Shown: piece by piece, positions 7,826-17,104 of the stretch | How positions within the stretch are numbered: the stretch's first letter is position 1 | How the letters are laid out: every line of letters begins with the position of its first letter | Assembly (NCBI GenBank): GCA_030147805.1 | Contig: JASBUR010000026.1 | Location: 32,457-96,456, forward strand | Direction: 5' to 3' | DNA: 64,000 nucleotides | DNA from: Sphingomonadaceae bacterium | Lineage (GTDB): Bacteria; Pseudomonadota; Alphaproteobacteria; Sphingomonadales; Sphingomonadaceae | Program-made: the position numbers and the translations under genes | Notes under the pieces: generated by a model | The model's input: only the letters and a program-made list of their open reading frames with translations | What the model was told of the DNA's origin: nothing | Database searches by the model: none

Positions 7826-8929
7826 ATGCGGGTCCTCATCACGGGTGCAAACGGCTTTGCCGGCAAGAACCTGCAACTTCGGCTGCGGGAAATGGCCGAT
7901 ATCGATATTGATACCTTCACGCGAGCCGACGAAGTCGCGGCGCTCGAGAGCAAGGTCGCGGCAGCCGATGCCGTCGTCCATCTCGCTGGCGAAAACCGAC
8001 CCGCCGACCCGGCTGACTTTGACACCGTAAACGCCGACCTTACGCGCAGTCTGTGCGATGTGATCGCGCAGTCGGGAAAGCAGGTACCGCTCATCCTGTC
8101 ATCGTCGACGCAGGCGGCGCTCGCCAATCCCTATGGTCGCAGCAAACTGGCCGGCGAGCGGGCCGTCGAGGCGCTGGCGGCGGGCGGAAATCCTGCGGTA
8201 ATCTATCGGCTGCCCGGTCTTTTCGGCAAATGGGCGCGGCCGGCCTATAATTCGGTCGTTGCCACCTTTTGCCACAACATAGCCCGTGACGTGCCGATCA
8301 CCATGAGCGATCCGGCAGCCGTGGTCCAGCTCGCCTATATCGACGACGTCATCGACGATTTCATCGCGGTGCTGCAGGCGCCCGAAGCCGGGCTTCGCCG
8401 CCGCGAAATTGATCCCGTTTACCGCGTTTCGCTCGGCGATCTCGCGGCGAAGATCACGGCCTTCCGTGACTCGCGGCAGTCGCTGGTAACCGAACGCGTC
8501 GGGACGGGGCTCGATCGCGCCCTGTATGCGACATATATCAGCTATCTGTCACCCGAAGCGTTTGTTTATGACATCCCAAGCCATGGTGATCAGCGCGGCG
8601 TCTTCGTCGAGATGCTGAAGACGAAGGACTCGGGGCAATTCTCTTTCTTCACCGCGCATCCAGGCGTTACGCGTGGCGGCCACTATCACCACACCAAGTC
8701 GGAGAAGTTCCTGGTCATCAAGGGCGAGGCGCGCTTCGGGTTCCGGCATATGCTGTCGGACGCGCGCCATGACCTCATGGTCTCAGGCGAGCGCCCGCGC
8801 GTAGTCGAAACGGTTCCAGGATGGACGCACGACATCACCAACGTCGGCGACGACGAGTTGATTGTCATGCTCTGGGCCAACGAAATCTTTGATCGGGGTC
8901 GTCCCGACACCATCGCCAGCAAGGTCTGA
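7826..8929 (+). CDS. fnlB: Bifunctional 3-epimerase/reductase for UDP-L-FucNAc (FnlB/WbjC/CapF)
   Basis: A 367-residue two-domain enzyme. The N-terminal SDR reductase has MRVLITGANGFAGKNL. The C-terminal part, from about residue 250, is a cupin with GVTRGGHYHHTKSEKF and FGFRHML, the metal-binding epimerase domain of CapF. It acts on the product of FnlA to give the UDP-6-deoxy-L-talose-type intermediate that FnlC epimerises. ATG 7826 is favoured over ATG 7820 because the GGAGG at 7814-7818 then has normal spacing. The stop is one base before the fnlC start. Confidence 0.9.
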   Translation: MRVLITGANGFAGKNLQLRLREMADIDIDTFTRADEVAALESKVAAADAVVHLAGENRPADPADFDTVNADLTRSLCDVIAQSGKQVPLILSSSTQAALANPYGRSKLAGERAVEALAAGGNPAVIYRLPGLFGKWARPAYNSVVATFCHNIARDVPITMSDPAAVVQLAYIDDVIDDFIAVLQAPEAGLRRREIDPVYRVSLGDLAAKITAFRDSRQSLVTERVGTGLDRALYATYISYLSPEAFVYDIPSHGDQRGVFVEMLKTKDSGQFSFFTAHPGVTRGGHYHHTKSEKFLVIKGEARFGFRHMLSDARHDLMVSGERPRVVETVPGWTHDITNVGDDELIVMLWANEIFDRGRPDTIASKV

Positions 8930-8930
8930 G

Positions 8931-10061
8931 ATGCGCAAGCTCAAGGTCATGACGGTCGTCGGCACACGGCCGGAGATAATTCGGCTGTCGCGCGTGATGG
9001 CGGCGCTGGACCGCTATTGCGACCATGTGCTGACTCATACCGGCCAGAATTACGACTATGAACTCAATCAAATCTTTTTCGATGATCTGGGGCTTCGCAA
9101 GCCGGACCATTTCCTGAGCGCAGCCGGCGCCAGCGGGATCGAGACGATCGGCAATGTTATCATCGCGGTCGATAAGGTGCTTGAGCAGGAGCAGCCCGAC
9201 GCCGTCCTGGTGCTCGGGGACACCAATAGCTGCATGGCATTACTCTCCGCCAAGCGCCGTAAAATTCCGACTTTCCACATGGAAGCTGGCAACCGCTGCT
9301 TCGATATGCGGGTGCCTGAAGAGATCAACCGGCGGCTCGTCGACCATATGGCGGATGTCAACCTGACATACAGCTCGATCGCGCGAGAATATCTGTTGCG
9401 CGAGGGGCTACCGCCCGATCTGGTGATCAAGACCGGCAGCCCGATGCAGGAAGTGCTCAGCTATTATCGCGAGGGCATCGACGCGTCGGACGTCGTGGAC
9501 CGGCTCGAGCTGACACCACGGGACTTTTTCCTCGTCAGCGCCCATCGCGAAGAGAATATCGAATCGGAACGTAATTTCTCCCGTCTTCTCGGCATATTGA
9601 ACGGTTTGGCTGAACAGCATGGCCTGCCTGTCGTGGTATCGACGCATCCGCGAACCCAACGCCGCGCCGACGCGGCGGGCGCGCAATTCCATCCGCTGGT
9701 CCGCCTGCTCAAGCCTCTCGGCTTTCGCGATTATAATCGGCTGCAGATCGAGGCGAAGGCGGTGCTTTCGGATAGCGGCACGATCAACGAGGAATCGTCG
9801 ATCCTCAATTTTCCAGCACTCAATCTTCGCGAGGCGCACGAACGCCCCGAAGGGATGGAGGAAGCAGCCGTGATGATGGTCGGGCTCGAGCTCGAGCGCG
9901 TCCTCCAGGGCTTGGAAATCCTCGAAGGGCAGCCGCGCGGCGAGCTTCGCCTCTTGCGGCAGGTCGCCGACTATTCGATGTCGAACGTGTCGGACAAGGT
10001 GGTCCGGCTGATCCACAGCTATACCGATTACGTCCGACGCGTGATCTGGAAGCAGTATTAG
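8931..10061 (+). CDS. fnlC: UDP-HexNAc 2-epimerase (FnlC/WbjD/CapG)
   Basis: A 376-residue non-hydrolysing UDP-HexNAc 2-epimerase that completes UDP-N-acetyl-L-fucosamine. Family motifs are VVGTRPEIIRL near the N-terminus, VLTHTGQNYDYELNQIFF, LGDTNSCMAL, HMEAGNRCFD followed by RVPEEINRRLVDH, SAHREENIE, and LSDSGTINEESSIL. These match the WbjD branch rather than WecB. ATG 8931 directly follows the fnlB stop; the frame also runs upstream through the fnlB end, but that part is a shadow. The length agrees with the E. coli O26 and P. aeruginosa O11 counterparts. Confidence 0.92.
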   Translation: MRKLKVMTVVGTRPEIIRLSRVMAALDRYCDHVLTHTGQNYDYELNQIFFDDLGLRKPDHFLSAAGASGIETIGNVIIAVDKVLEQEQPDAVLVLGDTNSCMALLSAKRRKIPTFHMEAGNRCFDMRVPEEINRRLVDHMADVNLTYSSIAREYLLREGLPPDLVIKTGSPMQEVLSYYREGIDASDVVDRLELTPRDFFLVSAHREENIESERNFSRLLGILNGLAEQHGLPVVVSTHPRTQRRADAAGAQFHPLVRLLKPLGFRDYNRLQIEAKAVLSDSGTINEESSILNFPALNLREAHERPEGMEEAAVMMVGLELERVLQGLEILEGQPRGELRLLRQVADYSMSNVSDKVVRLIHSYTDYVRRVIWKQY

Positions 10062-10070
10062 GCGCTCCGG

Positions 10071-11258
10071 ATGCGCATCGCGCTGATCGCAGATGTGTTT
10101 CCACCGCTCCGTTCCTCAGGGGCGGTGCAGTTGCGCGACCTGTCCGCCGAATTTGTCCGCCAGGGGTATGAGGTCACTGTGCTCACGCCCGCACCCGATC
10201 TCAAGACAGCCTGGCATGTAGAGCACCATGACGGTGTCCGTATCTGCCGCCTGAAGTCGCCGCGCACGAAGGACATAAATTATGCGGCGCGCGCGCTCGG
10301 CGAACTCACGATGCCCTATGCAATGCTGCGAAATCTGCGGCTCAGCCCGCTTAAGAGCGAACGCTGGGATGGGGTCGTCTGGTATTCGCCGACCATCTTC
10401 CTCGGCCCGCTCGCGAAGGCGCTTAAACAGCGATCTGGCTGCAGAGGTTATCTGATCGTTCGCGACATCTTTCCCGAATGGGCTGTCGACATGGGGCTGA
10501 TGCGCCGTGGCCCGCCCTATTATTTCTTCAAGGCCGTCGAGCAGGCGCAATATCGCGCCGCCGATGTGATCGGCGTACAGTCGCCGAGCAGTCTCCCCTA
10601 CTTCGCACGATGGGCACGGGACGGCCGGCGCATCGAAGTCCTCCAGAATTGGCTCGCGGTGGCCGACGACGTCGGCTGCAGCATTGATGTCGGCGCTACC
10701 TCGCTCGCAGGACGGAAGATCGTGGTTTACGCGGGCAATATGGGCGTGGCGCAGGGGCTCGACCTGATTCTTGATCTCTCCCACCGCCTCGAGGATCGCG
10801 CCGACGTGGGATTCGTATTCGTTGGCCGGGGCACGGAAAAGCGCCGCCTCGAGGAAAAGGCGCGGGCGCTCGGCCTCTCCAACCTGCTGTTCTTCGACGA
10901 GATCGACCCCAGCGAGATCGAGGGGCTCTATCGCCAGTGTCACGTCGGCATTGTCGCGCTCGATCGCCGTCACAAGACCAACAATATTCCCGGCAAGTTC
11001 CTGTCATACATGCATGCCGGGCTACCGGTCATGGCGGCGATCAACCGGGGCAACGACTTGGCGGACCTCATCGCGGAACACCGGGTGGGGCGGGCGACGA
11101 CGAGCGATTCAGCGGACGACCTCGCCGTCATGGCGCGCGAGCTGATCGCCGAGATCGACGGCGATGCGACCATCGCGGAGCGCTGCCGGGCACTCGGCCA
11201 GCGCCTGTTTGCGCCGGAAACGGCGGTCGGACAGATTGTGGCGGCGCTGCAAGAGTAG
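10071..11258 (+). CDS. wbuB: Glycosyltransferase family 4, L-FucNAc transferase-like (WbuB)
   Basis: A 395-residue GT-B glycosyltransferase. The N-terminal MRIALIADVFPPLRSSGAVQ is the glycine/serine-rich acceptor loop. The C-terminal domain has YAGNMGVAQGLDLIL, FVGRGTEKRRLE, and KTNNIPGKFLSYMHAGLPV with the donor-binding region of GT4. The gene lies right after fnlABC, as wbuB does in E. coli O-antigen loci, so UDP-L-FucNAc is the likely donor and an undecaprenyl-linked sugar the likely acceptor on the inner face of the membrane. The donor is inferred from context. Confidence 0.82.
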   Translation: MRIALIADVFPPLRSSGAVQLRDLSAEFVRQGYEVTVLTPAPDLKTAWHVEHHDGVRICRLKSPRTKDINYAARALGELTMPYAMLRNLRLSPLKSERWDGVVWYSPTIFLGPLAKALKQRSGCRGYLIVRDIFPEWAVDMGLMRRGPPYYFFKAVEQAQYRAADVIGVQSPSSLPYFARWARDGRRIEVLQNWLAVADDVGCSIDVGATSLAGRKIVVYAGNMGVAQGLDLILDLSHRLEDRADVGFVFVGRGTEKRRLEEKARALGLSNLLFFDEIDPSEIEGLYRQCHVGIVALDRRHKTNNIPGKFLSYMHAGLPVMAAINRGNDLADLIAEHRVGRATTSDSADDLAVMARELIAEIDGDATIAERCRALGQRLFAPETAVGQIVAALQE

Positions 11259-11259
11259 C

Positions 11260-11538
11260 CTTGGATTTGCGTCGATCCGAAGGAGTCAAAGCTCTGTCGG
11301 CGCTGGCGGGTCGGGTACGCCGACGCTGCCGCCCCCCGCGCCGTCGCCCACTCCAACGCCAACGCCGACGCCGACTCCAACGCCGACCCCCACCCGGACT
11401 CCGACGGTGCGGCGCAAGTTGAGGTCTATCTTTGATGCCGGCGCCGAACTGGCGATGTCGGCGGTCGACCGCGTGCAGAATCATCTCGAGGAAGAAGAAA
11501 AGGCGAAGCGAAAAAAAGGCGGCACAGCAGGCGAATGA
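11260..11538 (+). pseudogene. Pro-Thr repeat ORF fragment without a clear start
   Basis: An open frame downstream of wbuB that has no ATG or GTG start in a sensible place; the only upstream option is a TTG inside the wbuB end. It encodes GAGGSGTPTLPPPAPS, then about nine Pro-Thr dipeptides (DNA repeat about 11341-11406), then a charged tail with NHLEEEEKAKRKKGG. PT linkers of this kind usually join domains of exported proteins. I read it as the remnant 3' end of a larger, lost gene, or possibly as a small gene with an unusual start. No family is recognised. Confidence 0.4.
11341..11406 (+). repeat. Short tandem repeat coding Pro-Thr dipeptides
   Basis: Tandem six-base units of the form CCNACN, including runs of ACGCCAACGCCGACG, give an alternating Pro-Thr tract in the + frame. 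Such units are prone to slippage. Confidence 0.7.
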
Positions 11539-11575
11539 AGAACGCCTGTACGCCTAATGGCTCGAGGAGGATCTA

Positions 11576-12157
11576 GTGTCTCGGCGAAATCGCGCTCGAG
11601 AGGACCTTCTTTCCATTCTGAGGAACGCGCTTTTCCATAAGGCGAACGGTCGAGAACCGCGGCTCGCCTATGCCAAGGCCTGGGCACATGCGGCGGACAG
11701 GGCGGCTCTCCTGGAGGCCAAGACGGTCGATCGCTATGGGCCCGACGCTGATCGTACCGTGCTTCGGGAACTCATTCTCGCGGGCGGTACAGACGCCGAC
11801 ATCGACGCAATGGTTTGGATCAGCCCCTATGGCCAGATCCTGACTGAGCTGAAGACGCGAATGGCTCACTGTCGGTCGGTCGTGGCAACCGTAGTGAACG
11901 AGCCCGGCATCGCCAAGGTTTTGGCCGAAAATGAGCGCGCCAGCGTCCGCGCCCATCAAGAAGTGACCGCCGCTGAATATGCGCCGCGCTATCACGTCGA
12001 CCGCGAGCCCGCAGGATTCATTGCTGCAAGGCAATTGCTTGATCAGACGAGCGGGGTCGAAAGCGAGCACCTTTCATCGGATTGTCCGACAGAAACGCAG
12101 GCTGGGCGCGCCGCGGCGGCGGCTTTCGCAGCCCGTCGACTGCTCGGCAAAGGATAG
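11576..12157 (+). CDS. Hypothetical protein, 193 aa
   Basis: An ORF I do not recognise. It starts at GTG 11576 behind a good GAGGAGG ribosome-binding site at 11563-11569. The N-terminus is basic (MSRRNRAREDLL), the middle is a mixed alpha-helical sequence with SPYGQILTELKTRMAHC, and the C-terminus is alanine-rich (AAAAAFAARRLLGKG). No signal peptide or membrane segment is seen. Base composition is closer to the glycan island than to the region after the tRNA, so it probably arrived with the island. It is the last gene before the tRNA-Ala boundary. Confidence 0.5.
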   Translation: MSRRNRAREDLLSILRNALFHKANGREPRLAYAKAWAHAADRAALLEAKTVDRYGPDADRTVLRELILAGGTDADIDAMVWISPYGQILTELKTRMAHCRSVVATVVNEPGIAKVLAENERASVRAHQEVTAAEYAPRYHVDREPAGFIAARQLLDQTSGVESEHLSSDCPTETQAGRAAAAAFAARRLLGKG

Positions 12158-12351
12158 CACCCGCGCTCATCTTGCTGGCGGCGGACGCTTCTTGTCCGAC
12201 ACGATCTGAAATTAACTCCTTACAGGCGAACTGGCCTTCTCAAATATCGATCTGATTCGTTGTAAATTACGAGAGTAGGCATTCTAGAGGACGCAAGCAT
12301 GCGGTCAGAGCGGCCACTTTGCGGTACAAACGCCTCGTCTCAATCGCCATG
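12158..12351. other. Intergenic, no gene seen
   Basis: About 190 bp between the orphan ORF and the tRNA terminator, with a relatively AT-rich core around 12210-12290. I see no ORF with a start and ribosome-binding site, no tRNA and no clear repeat. It forms the right edge of the low-GC island. Confidence 0.6.
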
Positions 12352-12379
12352 AAAAAAAGGGCGGTCAAAAGACCGCCCT
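12352..12379 (-). terminator. Rho-independent terminator after tRNA-Ala
   Basis: On the - strand a 9-bp perfect stem (AGGGCGGTC at 12358-12366 with GACCGCCCT at 12371-12379, four-base loop) is followed by seven T (12352-12358 read as A on +). It lies about 20 bases past the tRNA 3' end and ends that transcript. Confidence 0.9.
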
Positions 12380-12397
12380 CATTTCAATACGTTAAGT

Positions 12398-12473
12398 TGG
12401 TGGAGCCGAGGGGGATCGAACCCCTGACCTTCGCAATGCCATCGCGACGCTCTCCCAGCTGAGCTACGGCCCC
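12398..12473 (-). tRNA. tRNA-Ala(GGC)
   Basis: A 76-base cloverleaf on the - strand with the CCA end encoded. The acceptor stem is GGGGCCG/CGGCTCC (with one G-T), the D arm is GCTC..GAGC, the anticodon stem is TCGCG/TGCGA with loop ATGGCAT giving anticodon GGC, and the T arm is AGGGG-TTCGATC-CCCCT. Its 3' end faces the glycan island, and it is followed by a strong terminator. It may be co-transcribed with the FYDLN zinc-ribbon gene 85 bp upstream. Confidence 0.97.
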
Positions 12474-12558
12474 GAAACTTGTCGACCCGCCTGGGGGCGG
12501 GCGGCGCTTACCTAAGCAAAGCTTTCGGCTTGCGCAAGATATTGATCGCGCCCTCGGG

Positions 12559-14850
<2,292 letters not shown>

Positions 14851-14900
14851 GGCCCCGCTCTAGCCGACTCCGGCGCTGCGATAAAATCGCGCGCTAGTAA

Positions 14901-14945
14901 TGAGAACCAGTTGCAGATCCCTCGCGCTGCTGATACTCATTCGCA
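14901..14945 (+). promoter_or_regulatory. Two Fur-box-like sites upstream of bfd-bfr
   Basis: Two 15-base sequences resemble the Fur 7-1-7 consensus: TGAGAACCAGTTGCA at 14901-14915 and, better, TGATACTCATTCGCA at 14931-14945. They lie in the 125 bp upstream of the bacterioferritin-associated ferredoxin start, where iron-dependent control is expected. The assignment is by eye only. Confidence 0.45.
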
Positions 14946-14975
14946 AGTCGCTTGGGCTTGGGGAGTTGGCGCACC

Positions 14976-15152
14976 GTGATCGTCTGCGTTTGCAATGCGC
15001 TTCGGGAGAATCAGGTCCGCGCCAAGGCGCGCGACTGCGCCGGTTCGGTCGGCCGCGTCTACGCCAGCCTCGGCTGCAAGCCGCAATGTTGCCAGTGCCT
15101 GCCCTTCGCGCGCCAGGTCATCCAGGACGAACGGAGCCGCGTCGCGGCTTGA
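14976..15152 (+). CDS. bfd: Bacterioferritin-associated ferredoxin
   Basis: A 58-residue [2Fe-2S] protein that reduces heme in bacterioferritin to release stored iron. It begins MIVCVCNAL and carries the cysteines C4, C6, C38 and C41, the exact spacing of the known Bfd cluster; C34 and C39 are extra. GTG 14976 follows a GGGGAG site at 14960-14965, and the longer upstream frame is not conserved. It sits 54 bp before bfr and is probably co-transcribed with it. Confidence 0.92.
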   Translation: MIVCVCNALRENQVRAKARDCAGSVGRVYASLGCKPQCCQCLPFARQVIQDERSRVAA

Positions 15153-15206
15153 CGCTCGACTCGCTCCCGACCTAAGCCGAACCCAACGGCTACCGGGAGA
15201 CGGACG

Positions 15207-15686
15207 ATGCGCGGCGACGATCAGGTCATCAGCTTTCTCAACGCGGCGCTCAAGAACGAGCTGACGGCGATCAACCAATATTGGCTGCACTACCGGCTGC
15301 TCGATCACTGGGGCATCGAGCGCCTCGCGCATTATGAGCGCGGCGAATCGATCGACGAGATGAAGCATGCCGACAAGCTGATGGAACGCATCCTGTTCCT
15401 CGACGGGCTGCCCAACCTCCAGGCGCTCGGCCGGCTGCGTGTCGGCGAGAATGTCACCGAGCTGCTCAAGGCCGACCTCGACCTCGAACTCGAGGCGCTG
15501 CCGCTGCTCAAGGAGGCGATCGCGCACTGCGAGACGGTCAAGGACTACAACAGCCGCGAGCTGTTCGAGGCGATCCTCGACAGCGAGGAAGAGCATGTCG
15601 ACTTCCTCGAAAAGCAGTTCGACATGATCGAGGCGATGGGGCTGCAGAACTACATCCAGCTGCAGAGCAAGCCGGCGGAAGGCTGA
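15207..15686 (+). CDS. bfr: Bacterioferritin
   Basis: A 159-residue ferritin-like iron-storage protein forming a 24-mer shell. All ferroxidase ligands are present at canonical numbering: Glu18, Glu51, His54, Glu94, Glu127 and His130. The heme-ligating Met52 is there too (ESIDEMKHADKLMERI). It starts at ATG 15207 with GGGAGA upstream. The bfd-bfr pairing and the upstream Fur-like boxes suggest iron-regulated expression. It converges on the nucleotide-sugar dehydrogenase gene. Confidence 0.96.
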   Translation: MRGDDQVISFLNAALKNELTAINQYWLHYRLLDHWGIERLAHYERGESIDEMKHADKLMERILFLDGLPNLQALGRLRVGENVTELLKADLDLELEALPLLKEAIAHCETVKDYNSRELFEAILDSEEEHVDFLEKQFDMIEAMGLQNYIQLQSKPAEG

Positions 15687-15694
15687 CGAGCAGG

Positions 15695-15718
15695 CGGGGC
15701 GCCGTCGCGGGCGCCCCG
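15695..15718. terminator. Hairpin between convergent genes
   Basis: A 9-bp perfect stem (CGGGGCGCC at 15695-15703 with GGCGCCCCG at 15710-15718, six-base loop) between bfr and the convergent dehydrogenase. There is no T-tract on either side, so it is a weak or bidirectional terminator candidate. Confidence 0.4.
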
Positions 15719-15726
15719 GCCCCGGT

Positions 15727-17007
15727 CTAGAGTCCCCAGCGCTCCACGCCGGCCGGTGTCGGCTGGTCGCGCCACAGGCCCTTGATGTCGGCGAGCAGCC
15801 CGCCGCTGGAGAGCAGCCCGGCGACCCTTTCGATACCGAGTTCGCGGTATTCGCGGTGCGGCACCGCGGCGATCACCGCATCGAACGTTCGGTCGAGCGC
15901 CGCGGGATCGAGCGTGATCGCATATTCGTGCCGGGCTTCGGCGGCATCGGCGAGCGGGTCGTGGACGGTCACCTTGTGGCCGAGCCACTGCAGGCGGCGA
16001 ATCACGTCGGCGACCTTCGAATTGCGCAGGTCGGGCACGTCTTCCTTGAAGGTCAGCCCCATCACGAGGATCTCGCACTGCTTGCCGTGCAGCCGCGTGT
16101 GGACTTCGTCGGCGATGTAGCTGCCCATCGAATCGTTGATCGACCGGCCGGCGAGGATGACTCGCGGCAGATGGCCGAGCTGCTGCGCCTTGTAGCTGAG
16201 ATAATAGGGGTCGACGCCGATGCAGTGGCCACCGACGAGGCCGGGCTGGAACTTGAGGAAGTTCCACTTGGTGCCCGCGGCGTCGAGCACGTCGTAGATC
16301 GAAATCCCCATCTTGCCGAAAATCTGGGTGATCTCGTTCATGAACGCGATGTTGATGTCGCGCTGGGCGTTCTCGATCACCTTGGCCGCCTCGGCCGCCT
16401 TGATCGACGCGGCACGGAAGACGCCGCCGGTGGTGACCGCGCCGTAGAGCTGGGCCAGCGTCTCGACCACCTCCGGATTCTCGCCGGCGATGACCTTGAT
16501 GATCCGATCGACGGTATGCTCGCGGTCGCCGGGGTTGATGCGTTCTGGCGAGTAGCCGAGGAAAAAGTCCTTGCCGCGCGTCAGGCCCGACAGCGCCTCG
16601 ATCTCGGGCCCGCAGATCTCCTCGGTCACGCCCGGATAGACGGTGCTCTCGTAGACGATGATCGGCTTGCTTGCCGCCTCGAGCACGCCCGCCAGCGCGC
16701 GCGTGGCGCCGAGCACCGGGCGCAGGTCGGGCTGATTCGCCTGGTCGACGGGGGTCGGCACCGTCACGATATAGAGGTCGGCGCCGCGCGCCTCCTCGAC
16801 CTCGGACGAATAGCGGAGCGTGCTTTCGCGCAGGCGCTCGTCGTCGATCTCGCGCGTGCGGTCATGCCCCGACCGCAGCTCGGCGACGCGGCCGGCATCG
16901 ATGTCGAGCCCGAGCACGTCGAAGCTCTTCGCCAGCGCCACCGCCAGCGGCAGGCCGACATATCCCAGGCCGACGACGACCACCCGGCTGCGATCAGACA
17001 AAGGCAT
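15727..17007 (-). CDS. tviB: Nucleotide-sugar dehydrogenase, UDP-HexNAc 6-dehydrogenase (TviB/WbpO type)
   Basis: A 426-residue NAD-dependent UDP-N-acetylhexosamine dehydrogenase that oxidises C6 to the uronic acid. The Rossmann motif is VVGLGYVGLP at residues 11-20. The catalytic Cys262 is in LVGGHCIGVDPYYLSYKAQQ, and GYSPERINPGDREHTV is the central substrate-binding stretch. The GTKWNFLKF segment just before the Cys fits the VipA/TviB/WbpO branch. It stands alone, more than 3 kb from the glycan island and on the opposite strand, so it may serve capsule or another polymer. Confidence 0.88.
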   Translation of the reverse strand: MPLSDRSRVVVVGLGYVGLPLAVALAKSFDVLGLDIDAGRVAELRSGHDRTREIDDERLRESTLRYSSEVEEARGADLYIVTVPTPVDQANQPDLRPVLGATRALAGVLEAASKPIIVYESTVYPGVTEEICGPEIEALSGLTRGKDFFLGYSPERINPGDREHTVDRIIKVIAGENPEVVETLAQLYGAVTTGGVFRAASIKAAEAAKVIENAQRDINIAFMNEITQIFGKMGISIYDVLDAAGTKWNFLKFQPGLVGGHCIGVDPYYLSYKAQQLGHLPRVILAGRSINDSMGSYIADEVHTRLHGKQCEILVMGLTFKEDVPDLRNSKVADVIRRLQWLGHKVTVHDPLADAAEARHEYAITLDPAALDRTFDAVIAAVPHREYRELGIERVAGLLSSGGLLADIKGLWRDQPTPAGVERWGL

Positions 17008-17104
17008 CCATTTTTCCTACTTGATGGCGGGCCGTGATAGCGGTCGCGGCCAGTGGGTTCCAGCGCTCCTTTGTGCCGCACGTGATGGACGCGCGGCGGC
17101 GCCC

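Noticed and set aside
11341..11406. Pro-Thr tandem unit as a CRISPR-like array
   Set aside because: The units are six bases, contiguous, with no spacers, and translate to a continuous Pro-Thr tract.
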